Origin: Polytrichum commune
Taxonomy: Eukaryota; Streptophyta; Polytrichopsida; Polytrichales; Polytrichaceae
Reading direction: 5' to 3'
Length of the DNA: 64,000 bases
Assembly (NCBI GenBank): GCA_950295325.1
Contig: OX485809.1
Coordinates: 25,558,144-25,622,143, forward strand
The notes beneath the pieces were generated by a model. It worked only from the letters and a program-made list of their open reading frames with translations, had not been told where the DNA came from and ran no database searches. Positions 49,151 through 59,705 of this stretch are shown piece by piece (position 1 is the stretch's first letter; every line of letters starts with the position of its first letter). A program made the translations under genes and the position numbers.

Positions 49151-50316
49151 CTAAACCCGTAATCCCAGCAGACAACAGGAAACCCTACTCCCAACAATGT
49201 CAACCCCAGGGTTTCGGCATTCACCTGTGAAGACGGGCAAAATTCGAGGAGTCTCATCCGCAACTGCAGCGCCAGATTCCAAATTGGTCGGAGAGGGTGC
49301 CCACGGTGGTGCAGGCGTGTCGAAGGCCACCACAGGGACTGCAACGGCGCGATTCCTTCTAGTGCTCGACTCCAGGTTGCGGTCCTTGATGAGCTTCGCG
49401 TGTTCAAGCTCCTCTAGCTCCACAGCACGCCTCTCCACCCTCATGCGTCGCTCCAGTCTTTCAATCTCCTCCTGCCGACGGAGGGTGAAATATCTTCTTG
49501 CCTCCTCGGTCATGCCCTCTTCCAACGGCATGGTGAAGAGAGACATTGCACACTAATCTTGCAGTGCATTTGCCTTGCGGAGGCTCGCTTCCGCCATGGT
49601 TTCTGTAGCCCGAGCTTGACATTGCAACACCTTCTCCCGTTTCTTCTACTGCAAGAGATCCACCTTTGCCGACTTCGAACCCTGTGGCCTGGTGGGACGG
49701 GGGGAAACCCTGTGGGACTCGCGACGACAAACCTCTGTGCACTTGGTTCATCTGCAACGAGGACCTCATCTTCTTCGGCACTTGGTTCATCCGCCATGCC
49801 AACCTCACCAGCAATTGTCGGAGGAGAAGGAGATTTCCGCTTGCCCATGCTTTGCCCTCTAGGGCTAATCTCCGCTGATCGCCGTTGCACATCCACAGGG
49901 GAATCCCACCACCTCGGAATCTCCTTCAAAACATGCCAGCAATGCAAGTAAGCAAATTCTTGGTGCTTGGGATGCCTATCCCGATAAAATTGGAGCGATT
50001 TGTCAACAACATCGTCAAGGGAGGCGCCGGACTCTCTGCAATCAAACACTTGCTTGTACGCCCCACAGAATTTGCCCACATCGTGCTTGATTTGAACCCA
50101 TTTTGTCTCTAGCGACCTAGTTGGTCTCACAGGACTTGAGCGTGGTTTGCTCTGATTGAAATGAGCGGTGATGCGATCCCAGAATGCAGAATTGCGTTGA
50201 CCATTGCCACAAATTGGGTCTTGCGAAACAGCAAGAAAACTCCTACACAAGCTTCTCTCCTCATCGGCACTGAAATTTCTTCCCTTGCGTGGCTTTCCCG
50301 CCATTTGGTGTGCCAT
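49151..50316 (-). pseudogene. PIF/Harbinger ORF1 (Myb/SANT-like accessory protein), frameshifted with two stops
   Basis: ORF1 supplies DNA binding and nuclear targeting for the transposase. From the Met at 50316: RKGRNFSADEERSLCRSFLA and WDRITAHFNQSKP form the Myb/SANT helices, then RSLETKWVQIKHDVGKFCGA, followed by the linker and a C-terminal coiled coil TEEARRYFTLRRQEEIERLE at 49420-49510. After about 49690 the coding text moves to another frame, where KVDLLQ and KKREKVLQCQARATETMAEA are separated by a TAG, and ANALQD and CAMSLFTMPLEEG by another TAG. Both stops fit CAG-to-TAG changes. The Myb half is intact as a single open frame. It may therefore yield only a truncated protein. Confidence 0.8.
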
Positions 50317-50664
50317 GGTGGCCTCTGCCACGACCGTAGCGGGAGGACAACTTCTCTTGGCAAACTCGAAAAATGTGCCGAGAGCGGGAGTAGCTTTACA
50401 GGGACCCTGTGCATAACGGGCTAGGTACCGAGCCCGTTGGCCCGAGCCCGGGCTCACTATTCCCGGTAGTTACCGTTGCCGGGAATGGGCTGGCGATGCC
50501 CTTATGGCGGGGGAAGGCCTTTACTATACCCGGGCCGGTTCTAAATTATGGGGGACCGGACATTGGTGGGGCTCAATTTATGCCGGTACCGCCACCTAAG
50601 AACCCGGGATGCCCCATTTTTGGCGTTGGCATGCCCTATGCCCGGTCTGGTGGGGACGCTCTAA

Positions 50665-51341
50665 GAATACGTGAGTCAAATTGTTTGATAAAGTATTACT
50701 ACCAATACATAAAACATTGATTATCTCAATTAGTGTGTATGGTATTAGTTCCCAAAAGATGTACTATTTGGCCAAGTCTCAAAATAAGTGAGGGGTTTAT
50801 ATTTTATTGAGTGATACTAACTTCATGAATAACTGCCCATGTATCATACATTTCAAGAAAATTAGTGCATCTTCGAAGGTGGTAAAAAAACGTTGTACGG
50901 AAACACATGCTTGTTGGTGAATAGTGCAAGGACATATAGTGCCAATACTTTTAGTGAATAGTGCTATTAAGAATAGTATTTTTAATGAATAGTGTCGGGA
51001 TGAAAAATACTTCCCATATCTTTTGGCGGCACTATTTTCATAAAGTAAAAAAATTCAGTATCACCTTCATTGGTTTTTGACACTTGCCATTGGCTTTCCC
51101 TCTCTACTTGGGATAATCAACATACTACTACTACTACTACCACCACCTAGTAACATCACAAGAGTACAAAGCGGTGACATGTTTTTTAGTTATCCTTTAG
51201 TATATCTATAAACCTTATGTATCCTTTTTATGGTAGTAATATAATGGGAAACGTAATATAGTAGACAACAAGAAAAATATGCATTTATCACACCATTAAT
51301 TTGAAAATCATAATTTATTGAATTTATTTAGCTTCCATTAA
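50665..51341. other. Intergenic, degenerate GTGAATAGTGC repeats
   Basis: No gene. Motif GTGAATAGTGC/AATAGT recurs at 50917-51000, complementary to the ACTATTCA text near 22.2-22.3 kb. Confidence 0.4.
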
Positions 51342-51508
51342 CATAACATTATACAAATTCATAAGAGTGTTATGTGGGACTGACAATATTCTCACGAATA
51401 TTCTTTGATATTCCTCACATTGAGTCTAAATGTGGGGAATGTAGAGGAATATTCATGGGAATATTGTCAGTCCCACATAACACTCTCATGGATTTGAATA
51501 ATGTTATG
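51342..51508. repeat. Long hairpin (arms about 70 bp)
   Basis: CATAACATTATACAAATTCA at 51342 is inverted at 51489-51508, and GAGTGTTATGTGGGACTGAC at about 51367 is exactly inverted at about 51463-51484. The arms stay complementary through AATATTC to a central loop at about 51432. It behaves like a foldback MITE or a hairpin precursor. Target duplication unclear. Confidence 0.65.
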
Positions 51509-54500
51509 AAGTACTAAACAAGAATGGAGAGCTTATATCCCACTTGCATGCAACTGCGGGTTAGTTGTAGGCTATTTGCATCTATCTATGGTGGGTTCCA
51601 TATAGTATAAATTGCATTTAATCATGGCTTGAATTTTGCAACATCTGTGTATTCGTGTCTCTAAGTCTAAGGCAATGGACTTTCACCTTTGTGAAACGGA
51701 GTCTACTTGTGTGGTTCTAAGAATATCACTTGGTTTAATGCAACAACTTGGGCTAGAGCTCAAGCCATTTGGGCGGGCCATAGTGGCTAAGTTGTGACCC
51801 CATCATGGGAGGAAGGGGGTGTCACAGCACCTCCAGTAATCCCACCTAGAAAATTTATAAATTATAGAATTATTTTTAAAAATAATGAAGAAGTAAAAGA
51901 AGAAGAAGATCCCGGCCGACAAATACTGCCTACCTCGCCCATTTTTATTTATTAAAAAACCGCCTTTGCATTTTTTAAGATTGTTTGTCCACAAATCCCA
52001 TATTGAGTGCACTTCACCTTGAAGGTTCAAAATTCAATCTATATGTTCACTTCCCCTTAGTAAATAAGCAATTGACTGGGATTTCATTCTCAAGTTGAAA
52101 CCAAAAACATGTAACAGAATGTCAATAAAGCATGTAATGAACTTGAAAGTGAATGATATTACAAAATCCTCATTAACATTGAGGTTATAGTGTATGTGAC
52201 TTACCATTTAAAAGGGTCTTTTGTCATTCTAAAATGAAACTCATATTTGTTTGCTATTATAAGTTTTTATTTTATGACATTTTAGTTAATGCCTTACACT
52301 TTCACATGTATATTCGAACATCTTCGAACTCATTAAGCTGAATATATTCGTCCTCCTAATGGGATGGATTTACATAGGCACCACGAATCCATAGCCTGCT
52401 CAATGAGGTTGGTATGGGAGAAGTAAACTTACACTGGAGGTCCTTATGGTGACTTAAAGTTACGGACTCAACCGGCAATAGTTGGTGCCCTTATTTATTT
52501 GGTCAACAAATGAGCATGATGTACATTGATGAGCGAGGAGAGGAAAAAAACACAAATTAAAAAATAACGGAATTCCAAAGATATGAGCAATCTAACAAGT
52601 GATGTGCATTGTCAATTTACTTTTTTTAATATAAATTAACAAACAATCTTAATTGATTTCAAAATTGAAGAAGAACGAGTGAAAACCATGTCATGGACAT
52701 CATTTCTCCATCTTCGCCTCGAATTCATCGTGTGCACATGTTTTGATTCTTTATTTGAAACTAGTAAAAATGGGACAAGAAGGGCGTACATGCCAGCTAC
52801 AACTCCCCCAATAAAACAAGTTCCATTTCATCCACCCAATAAACTCTTTTGGAATTTGTTACTGGACTTATGTATACGAGCTTATGTAGACATTGCGAAT
52901 CCCCAACTTTTGATTATGGTACTTTGTGTGGTTCATGATACATGTGAGAATCGTGAGAGTATCACATCATTAGGTACATTTTCATTATACTCGCTTTCCA
53001 TCCAATCCTTGAATGACATCAAGTTACATCTTGTAGTTCTCTCTTGGAAACCACCCTACTTTTTCACTACATTACATTATGATTAATATGGTGGGTTGGA
53101 CTACTAAGCTTATTTCTACACTAAAAATGAAAGTGAAGGTGAGACTATTAAATGGATACTACATGCCAACCTACAATTAATAACATTAGAGGTCCATGTT
53201 GTAGGTTATATTATTTTTATTGGATTGAAGATAGTATGCATTTGAAAGACTTCAAACCTAAGGGAAGGAGGTAAATGTATCATGGAGGACACAATAAGTG
53301 TAACAAGTGTTGCACAATTTTATCTTGCATGTTGGTGTATATTGTGGATAGGTATGTCCATTGTAAGTCACACCGTATACATACCCACATTATTGTGCAT
53401 AGATTAAAATAAATATAACATCAGTGTTTTTTTTGCACCAACGTACATAGAAGCTCCTTCATCCCTCCCTTGATCATGCATAACCAAGCGCCGAGGCAAG
53501 GTTACGTCCTTCCTTTTGGGAGGTGGGCTACAATTGACAAGTGATTCCCAAGTTAGATTGGGAGTGGGCAGGTGTTAAAGTTAGATTGCTCTTTTCAGGA
53601 GGGGTCAACTAGGGGTTGTTTATTGTCTAGTTTACTTTTGTTGAGAACTAGGTATGTGAGGTGTTTGATGGATATTGGTGTATTTGCTTCATTATTATTT
53701 TTGTTTCGGATGGGGGGATTTTTAGGTTTTGAAGTACTTAGATTGAGTGTTCATGTATGGCTCTTCTCACTCCCGCTATAAGCGTGGCTAGGGGACGACT
53801 CTCCAACCTTTGAGTTGGAGTTTTTTGTACGAGTGGGTTGTATTTGCTGTGTTTTTTATCGATTGCTCTGGTGGGGAGTTTGTCATGGCATTATGTAAAT
53901 TTGATGAATTGGATAGTGTAGGCAATATTGACCATAACTAGCGCACTACACTTATTTCTTAAAAAAATACTTGAAGTTGGAAATCATCCCCACGTTACAT
54001 TGTCTCATTTGATGATTCATTTAAGAGCTTGAAGAATGAATTTATTTCCTTGATGGAGGAGATATGGATCTTAGTCCATGCAACTTTGCTAGCCCCCTTA
54101 ACAATCTTGTCAATTTTCATTTCTAGCAAAGGTTACGAGCGCTAACCCTTCGCATTCCGCCATGCTAATGGTTAGCTCCTCCTACCCCGGACCTTATAGT
54201 TCATAGGAGGGGAACCAACCCTCCTACTTTGCTTTTTCGGGATTCACGCCTTAATCGGTAACCAATTCTTAGATGTGGACTTCCATCCATGGAAGTCCAA
54301 TCTTATGTTGATCGTCGCGTTGCCGTACCAACACTACAACAACCGGAAGCATACTAGGCAACTATGGCCTCACATTGGGCCAATGGGACCATTCACGATC
54401 AAGGTACTACTTTCGGGACAAAGGACTTAAGGACTTTGTCGCATTGATCTTGGTTTTTATCATGATTTACTATTATTTGATCAATAAATTTTACATAAAT

Positions 54501-54550
54501 AAGTAGATAGTTCATAAGCTTTATCAAGAATTATTATTATTATTATTTAA
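51509..54550. other. Intergenic, no gene recognised
   Basis: The largest frame, 52679-53086 (+, 135 codons), includes PPIKQVPFHPPNKLFWNLLL but matches no family I recognise and has no clear coding bias. The rest is AT-rich with short frames. Confidence 0.4.
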
Positions 54551-54556
54551 TAATCA

Positions 54557-54598
54557 CCCTAAACCCTAAACCCTAAACCCTAAACCCTAAACCCTAGG
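54557..54598. repeat. Interstitial telomere-type repeat (CCCTAAA)n
   Basis: Five perfect CCCTAAA units at 54557-54591 followed by CCCTAGG. This is the Arabidopsis-type plant telomere sequence. It is flanked by ordinary unique sequence, so it is interstitial. Confidence 0.9.
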
Positions 54599-54599
54599 C

Positions 54600-55149
54600 C
54601 ACATCAGTGGCATCTTTTTGCTATTTAGGTGTGCATTGGTGGTCAATTATTTCCTGTTATGTATCTTGGTACCTTGGTAAAAGTGTCATGTGTCCATTCA
54701 TATATTTTTTTTTGTCCAATTCTAATACTAGACGTTCCTTTTACGTGTGGCCGTGAGTATATGTATGTTTGGACATGTTTGGTGCCACATGTAAAGTTGG
54801 GCAATTGCTATTCAACACATATTTGGTTCTATTGGTACACACTTGAACGATGAGTGTGAGGAAAAAATTTGGGATCGTTTCGATTAATTCTTGTTGTCCT
54901 TTTCATTCCTTGATCCTAAGGTGAACAATTAAGACAACACTCCTGAATGTCCTTTAAGGAATCAAAAGGATATCTTAGATGACCCTATTCCTTCTAAATT
55001 GACTTTGTCAGTGTACTCGATATGGAGTATGAAATGTAGGTATGATCCAAAATATGCTTCACAATACAAATCTAAGCATATCAAGCATGTGAAGTTATCC
55101 AAAAAAATCCGTTTTCCGTTAGACGGCCAAAAGTAGTACCCTAACCGTG
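54600..55149. other. Intergenic, no gene recognised
   Basis: Short frames only on both strands. Confidence 0.4.
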
Positions 55150-55850
55150 AATGGCCCCCAATGCCCATGGAGGCCGTGTCGTTCGGCCTCAGGTGGATGA
55201 GGCCACACCACCTCACCCATATAAGCCTCTAGCACTCTTAGGCGGGGGCCCTACCCCACCGTCAAGAAACCTTTTGTCTCTCTACCAAAAGTTGGGGCCA
55301 AGTAGACATTTTCCCTTAGCCGCTAGGCCTAGAAGCCCCTAGCAGCTTCAGACCATCATAACTTCCTTATGTGATCTTTGATGCTAACAAGCGACCACTC
55401 CATCTTCATCTACGCTTCACGTAGATGGCGATGGACTCCTCACGTAAATGACTTGCCCATTTGGGCAAGCATTGAGGAAGTTATGCATGTTCAAACCTTG
55501 GCAGTCCCGGGAGCCACTCCCAGGCCACTGCTGTACCAGGGCGCTGTCCCGGGACATCGCCCCACTCAAATTGCCATAACTCCTAGCTCACGCCTCCGAT
55601 TAAGGTGTTCTTGAGCATTCTAGAATCTACACGCCATAAGCTACGTACAACTCATGGCCTTACCCTCGTGCCTCCTAGTCTCCGTGGGTGGGAGGTGTTC
55701 CCAACGCCCGGGGCCCTCACCCATACTAGGATCACTTGGGCCTTCTCACCAACAACGTCACAAGTTCCAGGTGTCACTCCGGGGTCCCCCTTGTGCCCAT
55801 GGTGTTTCGGGCACTCCTCATGGAGAGGTGCACGACAACATGTGAGGTTG
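55150..55850. repeat. Dispersed repeat, inverted copy of 31354-32000
   Basis: GC-richer block with colinear matches to the reverse complement of 31354-32000 (for example GCCATAACTCCTAGCTCACG and CATGGAGAGGTGCACGACAA). The open frames in it are in different phases between copies, so they are not conserved proteins. Confidence 0.55.
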
Positions 55851-56292
55851 ATCACACCGATCACTTTTGGCACCATCCGTCAACATCTCCGACTGTAATG
55901 TTGTGAATAGTGGTGGGCCAACATAATCCCCAACAATTTCACGGCTAACACCGGCCATAAAGTTTGGTGTGATTGGGGCTTCAAGGACTAATCACACCGG
56001 CCACTTCTAACAACATCGTCCGTCACCATCTCCCACTATAATGTTGTGAATAGTGGTGGGCCAACATCTATTTCTCAACATAATCCCCAACAATTTCATG
56101 GCTAGAACCGGCGAGAAAGTTTGGTGTGATCGGGGTTCAGGGGTTGATCACACCGGCCACTTCTTGCACCATCTGTCAACATCTCCGGTTGTAATAATGT
56201 GAATAGTGGTGGGCCAACATCTATTTCTCAACATAATTCCCAACAATTTCACGGCTAGAACCGGTTAAATAGTTTGGTGTGATCGGGGCTGA
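55848..56292. repeat. Tandem array, three units of about 140-155 bp
   Basis: Units start at about 55848, 55990 and 56144 with GATCACACCGGCCACTTCT-like text, contain GTGAATAGTGGTGGGCCAAC and CAACAATTTCACGGCTAGAA, and end in AGTTTGGTGTGATCGGGGCT. Units 2 and 3 share a CTATTTCTCAACATAAT insert absent from unit 1. Confidence 0.75.
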
Positions 56293-56297
56293 TCATA

Positions 56298-56965
56298 TAG
56301 TCTACCCTCTATAAATGTTAATCCTCGGGAGTGGATCAAAGTTAACATTTATAGAGGTATTAACAGTTAAAATTTATAAAATTACTTTTTTGAGCAATAT
56401 ACAAATCCTAACATTTATAAATATAAGCAATTGTGAAGAGTCCTTGTGAGAGAATACCATTCATAAAATTGCAAACCCGATCAAAACTTTATTCAATATC
56501 AAGTTTACAAATCACGGGTGAAGTATGAATCAATGGTTCTTTGGTGAAATTCATCTGCATGCACAACTTACAAATATTTCTCAATCTGCACCAACAAACC
56601 CACATACTTGGACACATCACATGAACGTGATTCCATGTACCTTCTAATGGTACCAAAACTAGATTGCAAGTCACTATAAGATGGAATGGGTTCCACCTCA
56701 CACTCCTCTCCCTCACAATCATCATCTGAGACATTAGAAGTCCCACCAATACATTGTAACTGGATGTGTAGTTTTTATCATCCAAATTATGGTTGTATTT
56801 CATTCATTAACATTTATGGAGTCAAATTTACAAAGAAGGGAGTACCATTTTGTTAACAGTTAACACGTTTAACATTTATAGTGTGCAATATGTGGGGAGT
56901 AGAAGAAAAGTAACATTTAGAGAGGGTTAACACTTATAGGTGTAACATTTATAGAGGGTGGACTG
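56298..56965 (-). mobile_element. pogo-like element, 668 bp, TSD TA, with transposase C-terminus
   Basis: Left end TAGTCTACCCTCTATAAATG and right end inverted CAGTCCACCCTCTATAAATG, flanked by TA at 56296-56297 and 56966-56967. Same terminus as 41040-41528. Contains the 3' end of a transposase gene (56568-56770, minus), making it a direct internal-deletion derivative of the autonomous element. Confidence 0.8.
56568..56770 (-). pseudogene. pogo/Tigger-like transposase C-terminal fragment
   Basis: Minus strand reads GTSNVSDDDCEGEECEVEPI then PSYSDLQSSFGTIRRYMESR and SKYVGLLVQIEKYL before a TAA at 56568-56570. The acidic block followed by an amphipathic helix region is the usual C-terminus of pogo/CENP-B-type DDE transposases. 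No DDE core remains. Assignment rests on this tail plus the pogo-type terminal repeats around it. Confidence 0.6.
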
Positions 56966-57320
56966 TAGCTCGTTGGTGGTTCCACTTGGCACATTTAGCT
57001 TAGCCAGACTACTTCTTGCTCAGAAACAGCAGGTACCACACAAGTGGCTGGAGTTCAAATTTTCGAGTATTCGTAAGTTAGCCCAGGGAGTCCAACATCT
57101 GGGATATTGTTGTTTAGTCTTATCATTCTCCATCTGAAGGCCACCAAGTTTACCACATTGGTTTGCTATATCTTGTCCACTGCTGACAAGATTTTCCTCT
57201 CAATGGGGAGTATATATTAGGTACGTTAGCTAGCTCGTTCACCCCAAAATGATTATGTTTAACATGTCCGATACTTCACTGCTGACAAGATTTTCCTCGA
57301 CATTGCATAAATCTTAAGTT

Positions 57321-58266
57321 CTTAACAATGTTATGTTTGGCATGTACTTGTAATGGTGGACTTATATGCACTCTTGTGAGATTGGCTTGACAAAATGAGA
57401 TCAATGTCACCATGACAACTTCACAAGCGTACTTCTGTACTAGTTTTATTATTATATTATTACAGATTTTTAAAGAAATTCATGCACAAGTACATAACAT
57501 GGTTCTTTCGAACACTTGGCTACATCATGGATTTTTTTGTGTTGAAATTTATGTGTTTTTTGGACCACCGCTGGAGTCATTTTGTCATTTGGATCACCTG
57601 CATCACTGAGGCGATGTGATTGGGCCTTGTTTGATCGTGGGCATGGTGCATCCAAGTTGTCGATCAACCAAGGCCCATCCAAGGGCCTCAGTGGTCCTCG
57701 TCAGCGTTGGGGCTAGGGGGAGGGGATGCCACCTTGGGGCGGGCCATGACGCAGGAAATGGATGCATACTAGGGCCTAGGCCTATGCCTAAATCTTAACA
57801 ATGTTATGTTTGGCACGTACTTGTAATAGTGGACTTATATGCACACTTGTAAGATTGGCTTGACAAAATGAGATCAATGCCACCATGACAACTTGACAAG
57901 CGTACTTATGTACTAGCTTTATTATTATATTATTACAAGTTTTTAAAGAACTTCATGCACAAGCACAAAACATGGCTCTTTCGAACACTTGGCTTCAACA
58001 CGGATTTTTTTCAGTGTCAAAATCTATGCGTTTTTTAACCACCGATGAAGCCATGTTGTCATTTGGACCACCCGCGTCACTGAGGCAATGTGATTGAGCC
58101 TTGTGTGATCGCAGGCATGGTGCATCCAGGCCGTCAATCACACAAGGCCCATCCAAGGGCTTCAATGGTCCTCGTTGACATTGGGGCTTTAGGGAGAGTG
58201 GATACCACCTTGGGATGGGCCATGACAGAGGAAATGGATGAATACTAGGGCCTAGGCTACCATGGT
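57321..58266. repeat. Tandem duplication, two units of about 473 bp
   Basis: CTTAACAATGTTATGTTTGG starts at 57321 and again at 57794. The two units stay colinear to AATGGAT.AATACTAGGGCCT near 57780 and 58250, with about 85-90 percent identity by eye. Open frames in unit 1 (57412-57609) are not preserved in unit 2. Confidence 0.8.
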
Positions 58267-58269
58267 ATG

Positions 58270-58890
58270 CGTGCTAGAAATGCCAATTTTAGTAGCTAGC
58301 TAGCTTGCTTCCCTAGCTAATGAAGGCTAGGAGGCTAATCAAGGGCTAGGCTTCTATTGAGGTGGGCTATGTGGTAAGAGTAGGCTTAGGTTGCTAGTAG
58401 CTAGGTTGTTGGTTGCTAGGTTACTAGTAGTTAAGTTAGTTGGGATTGTTAACTAGTGGATAGGTATTAACTAGGTAGTTACTAGTCCCTTCTCACACAT
58501 GGACTTAAACTACGTTGGGCCAATGAGCGGGAGAACCAACCGTTAATTATAAATGAACCGGTTGAGTTTTATAAATGATTGGTTGAAGTTCAAGACCTCG
58601 AGAAAATTACCCATCAATTTAGAGGAATCCAAAGAATATATCTCATATCAATAAAGAAAACCTAAAAGATCATAACACGTAATTGGTTGGACTTGGAAAA
58701 ATTAGTATTTTGATCAATTAATCTCAAAAAGTGGTCCCACTTTCGTTGATGTTTTTCCCTTGCAATATTTGGTCTTGACAATGTTTTTTTACTTGCATCA
58801 GTTGTAGTAAAAGGTTGGTTTGCATCATCTTCCATGATGACCATCACATCCTCTCCCCTCCACAACCTCCCATGACCTATCTTGTCATGG
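58270..58890. other. Intergenic, CTAG/GGTTAGT-rich low complexity, no gene
   Basis: Between 58280 and 58470 the text is dominated by GCTAG, GGCTA and TTAGGTTGCTAG permutations. No coding content. Confidence 0.4.
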
Positions 58891-58891
58891 T

Positions 58892-58985
58892 CAAATGAGC
58901 TTGGATAGAAGATATATTGAGTCTTGCACGAGGTAGACCAAATGAGCTTGGATAGAAGATTTATTGAGTCTTGCACGAGGTAGAC
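58892..58985. repeat. Direct tandem duplication, 47-bp unit x2
   Basis: CAAATGAGCTTGGATAGAAG begins at 58892 and 58939, running to GCACGAGGTAGAC in both, with one mismatch (ATATATTG versus ATTTATTG). Confidence 0.85.
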
Positions 58986-59526
58986 CAAATGCTTTGGGTG
59001 TAATCCTAGGGTAAAATATTGATTTTGTGGTTCTCCTTAACACCTTCAATGCTTTATCGAAGGCAACAAGTTGTGATTGAGTTAGTATATTGATTTTCTC
59101 TCCCATGAAAATATCACTCATAATGGCTTGAATCCTATTATTTACGGAATCAACGTTAATATTAGTCATTTGACTAACTTGGGTGCTCAAATCTAATCTT
59201 CCATAAGTTCATCTTCCAAAGATAATGGAAGCATCGTCACATTTGTGTCATTAGATATTCCATCTCTTTCACATCCAACATCCATAAGTGCCTTTGCAAA
59301 ACAAACAATTTCACAATCAATAACTCAAACGACAAGGTAGTTTAATAAGATATGCAATGTTATATATATGTGTATGGGGGAGGGGTCTAATATATCTATA
59401 TGTCAACCTATTTTCATACTTATATATCACTCTTACCACGTATCTCTTTAAATGATGTATGTGTTTAGATAAATTGGTTCAAACCTTATAATTTACCTAT
59501 AAATATGCGTATATCAAGCCTTGCCA

Positions 59527-59553
59527 CACACCTATATATATATATATATATAT
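59527..59553. repeat. (TA)n microsatellite
   Basis: Alternating TA run of about 25 bp. Confidence 0.85.
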
Positions 59554-59705
59554 ATAGTCAAATATGCTAATTTTCATTGTATAGGTGTAAGTTCAAATCA
59601 TTTTATATATTCTCTTTAAACACTAAGTAATGACAAATTTGTATATTAGTTGGGCTTTGAAATACATGTAGGATTGTTTTCTTTGCTGTCAAATAGTCCG
59701 TCATT

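Larger units (their letters stand above)
42793..50501. mobile_element. Inner PIF/Harbinger element, 7.7 kb, TSD TTA, carrying host gene sequences
   Basis: Perfect 15-bp termini GGGCATCGCCAGCCC (42793-42807) and inverted (50487-50501), with similarity continuing through CCGGCAA. TTA duplicated at 42790-42792 and 50502-50504. Contents in order: transposase (+, 43179-44447), phytocyanin gene (-, 44687-46555), delta-COP fragment (-, 46915-48404), Myb/SANT ORF1 relic (-, about 49151-50316). The element is clearly richer in GC than its surroundings. Host exons retain introns, so capture was of genomic DNA and not of cDNA. Confidence 0.88.
42533..50661. mobile_element. Outer Harbinger-type non-autonomous element, TSD TAA, split by the inner element
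   Basis: Left end GAGCATCCCCACTAGATCGG at 42533 pairs with the right end (reverse complement GAGCGTCCCCACCAGACCGG) ending at 50661, 3 mismatches in 21. TAA duplicated at 42530-42532 and 50662-50664. Without the inner element (42793-50501) and one copy of its target triplet, about 417 bp remain, MITE-sized, with no coding capacity. GAGCATC-type termini and TAA targets are characteristic of plant PIF/Harbinger MITEs. Confidence 0.85.

Noticed and set aside
54557-54598. True chromosome end
   Set aside because: Only about 40 bp, followed by ordinary sequence on both sides.
55605-55898. Several overlapping 60-97-codon frames
   Set aside because: They fall in a dispersed repeat and are not conserved in frame in the copy at 31.4-32.0 kb.
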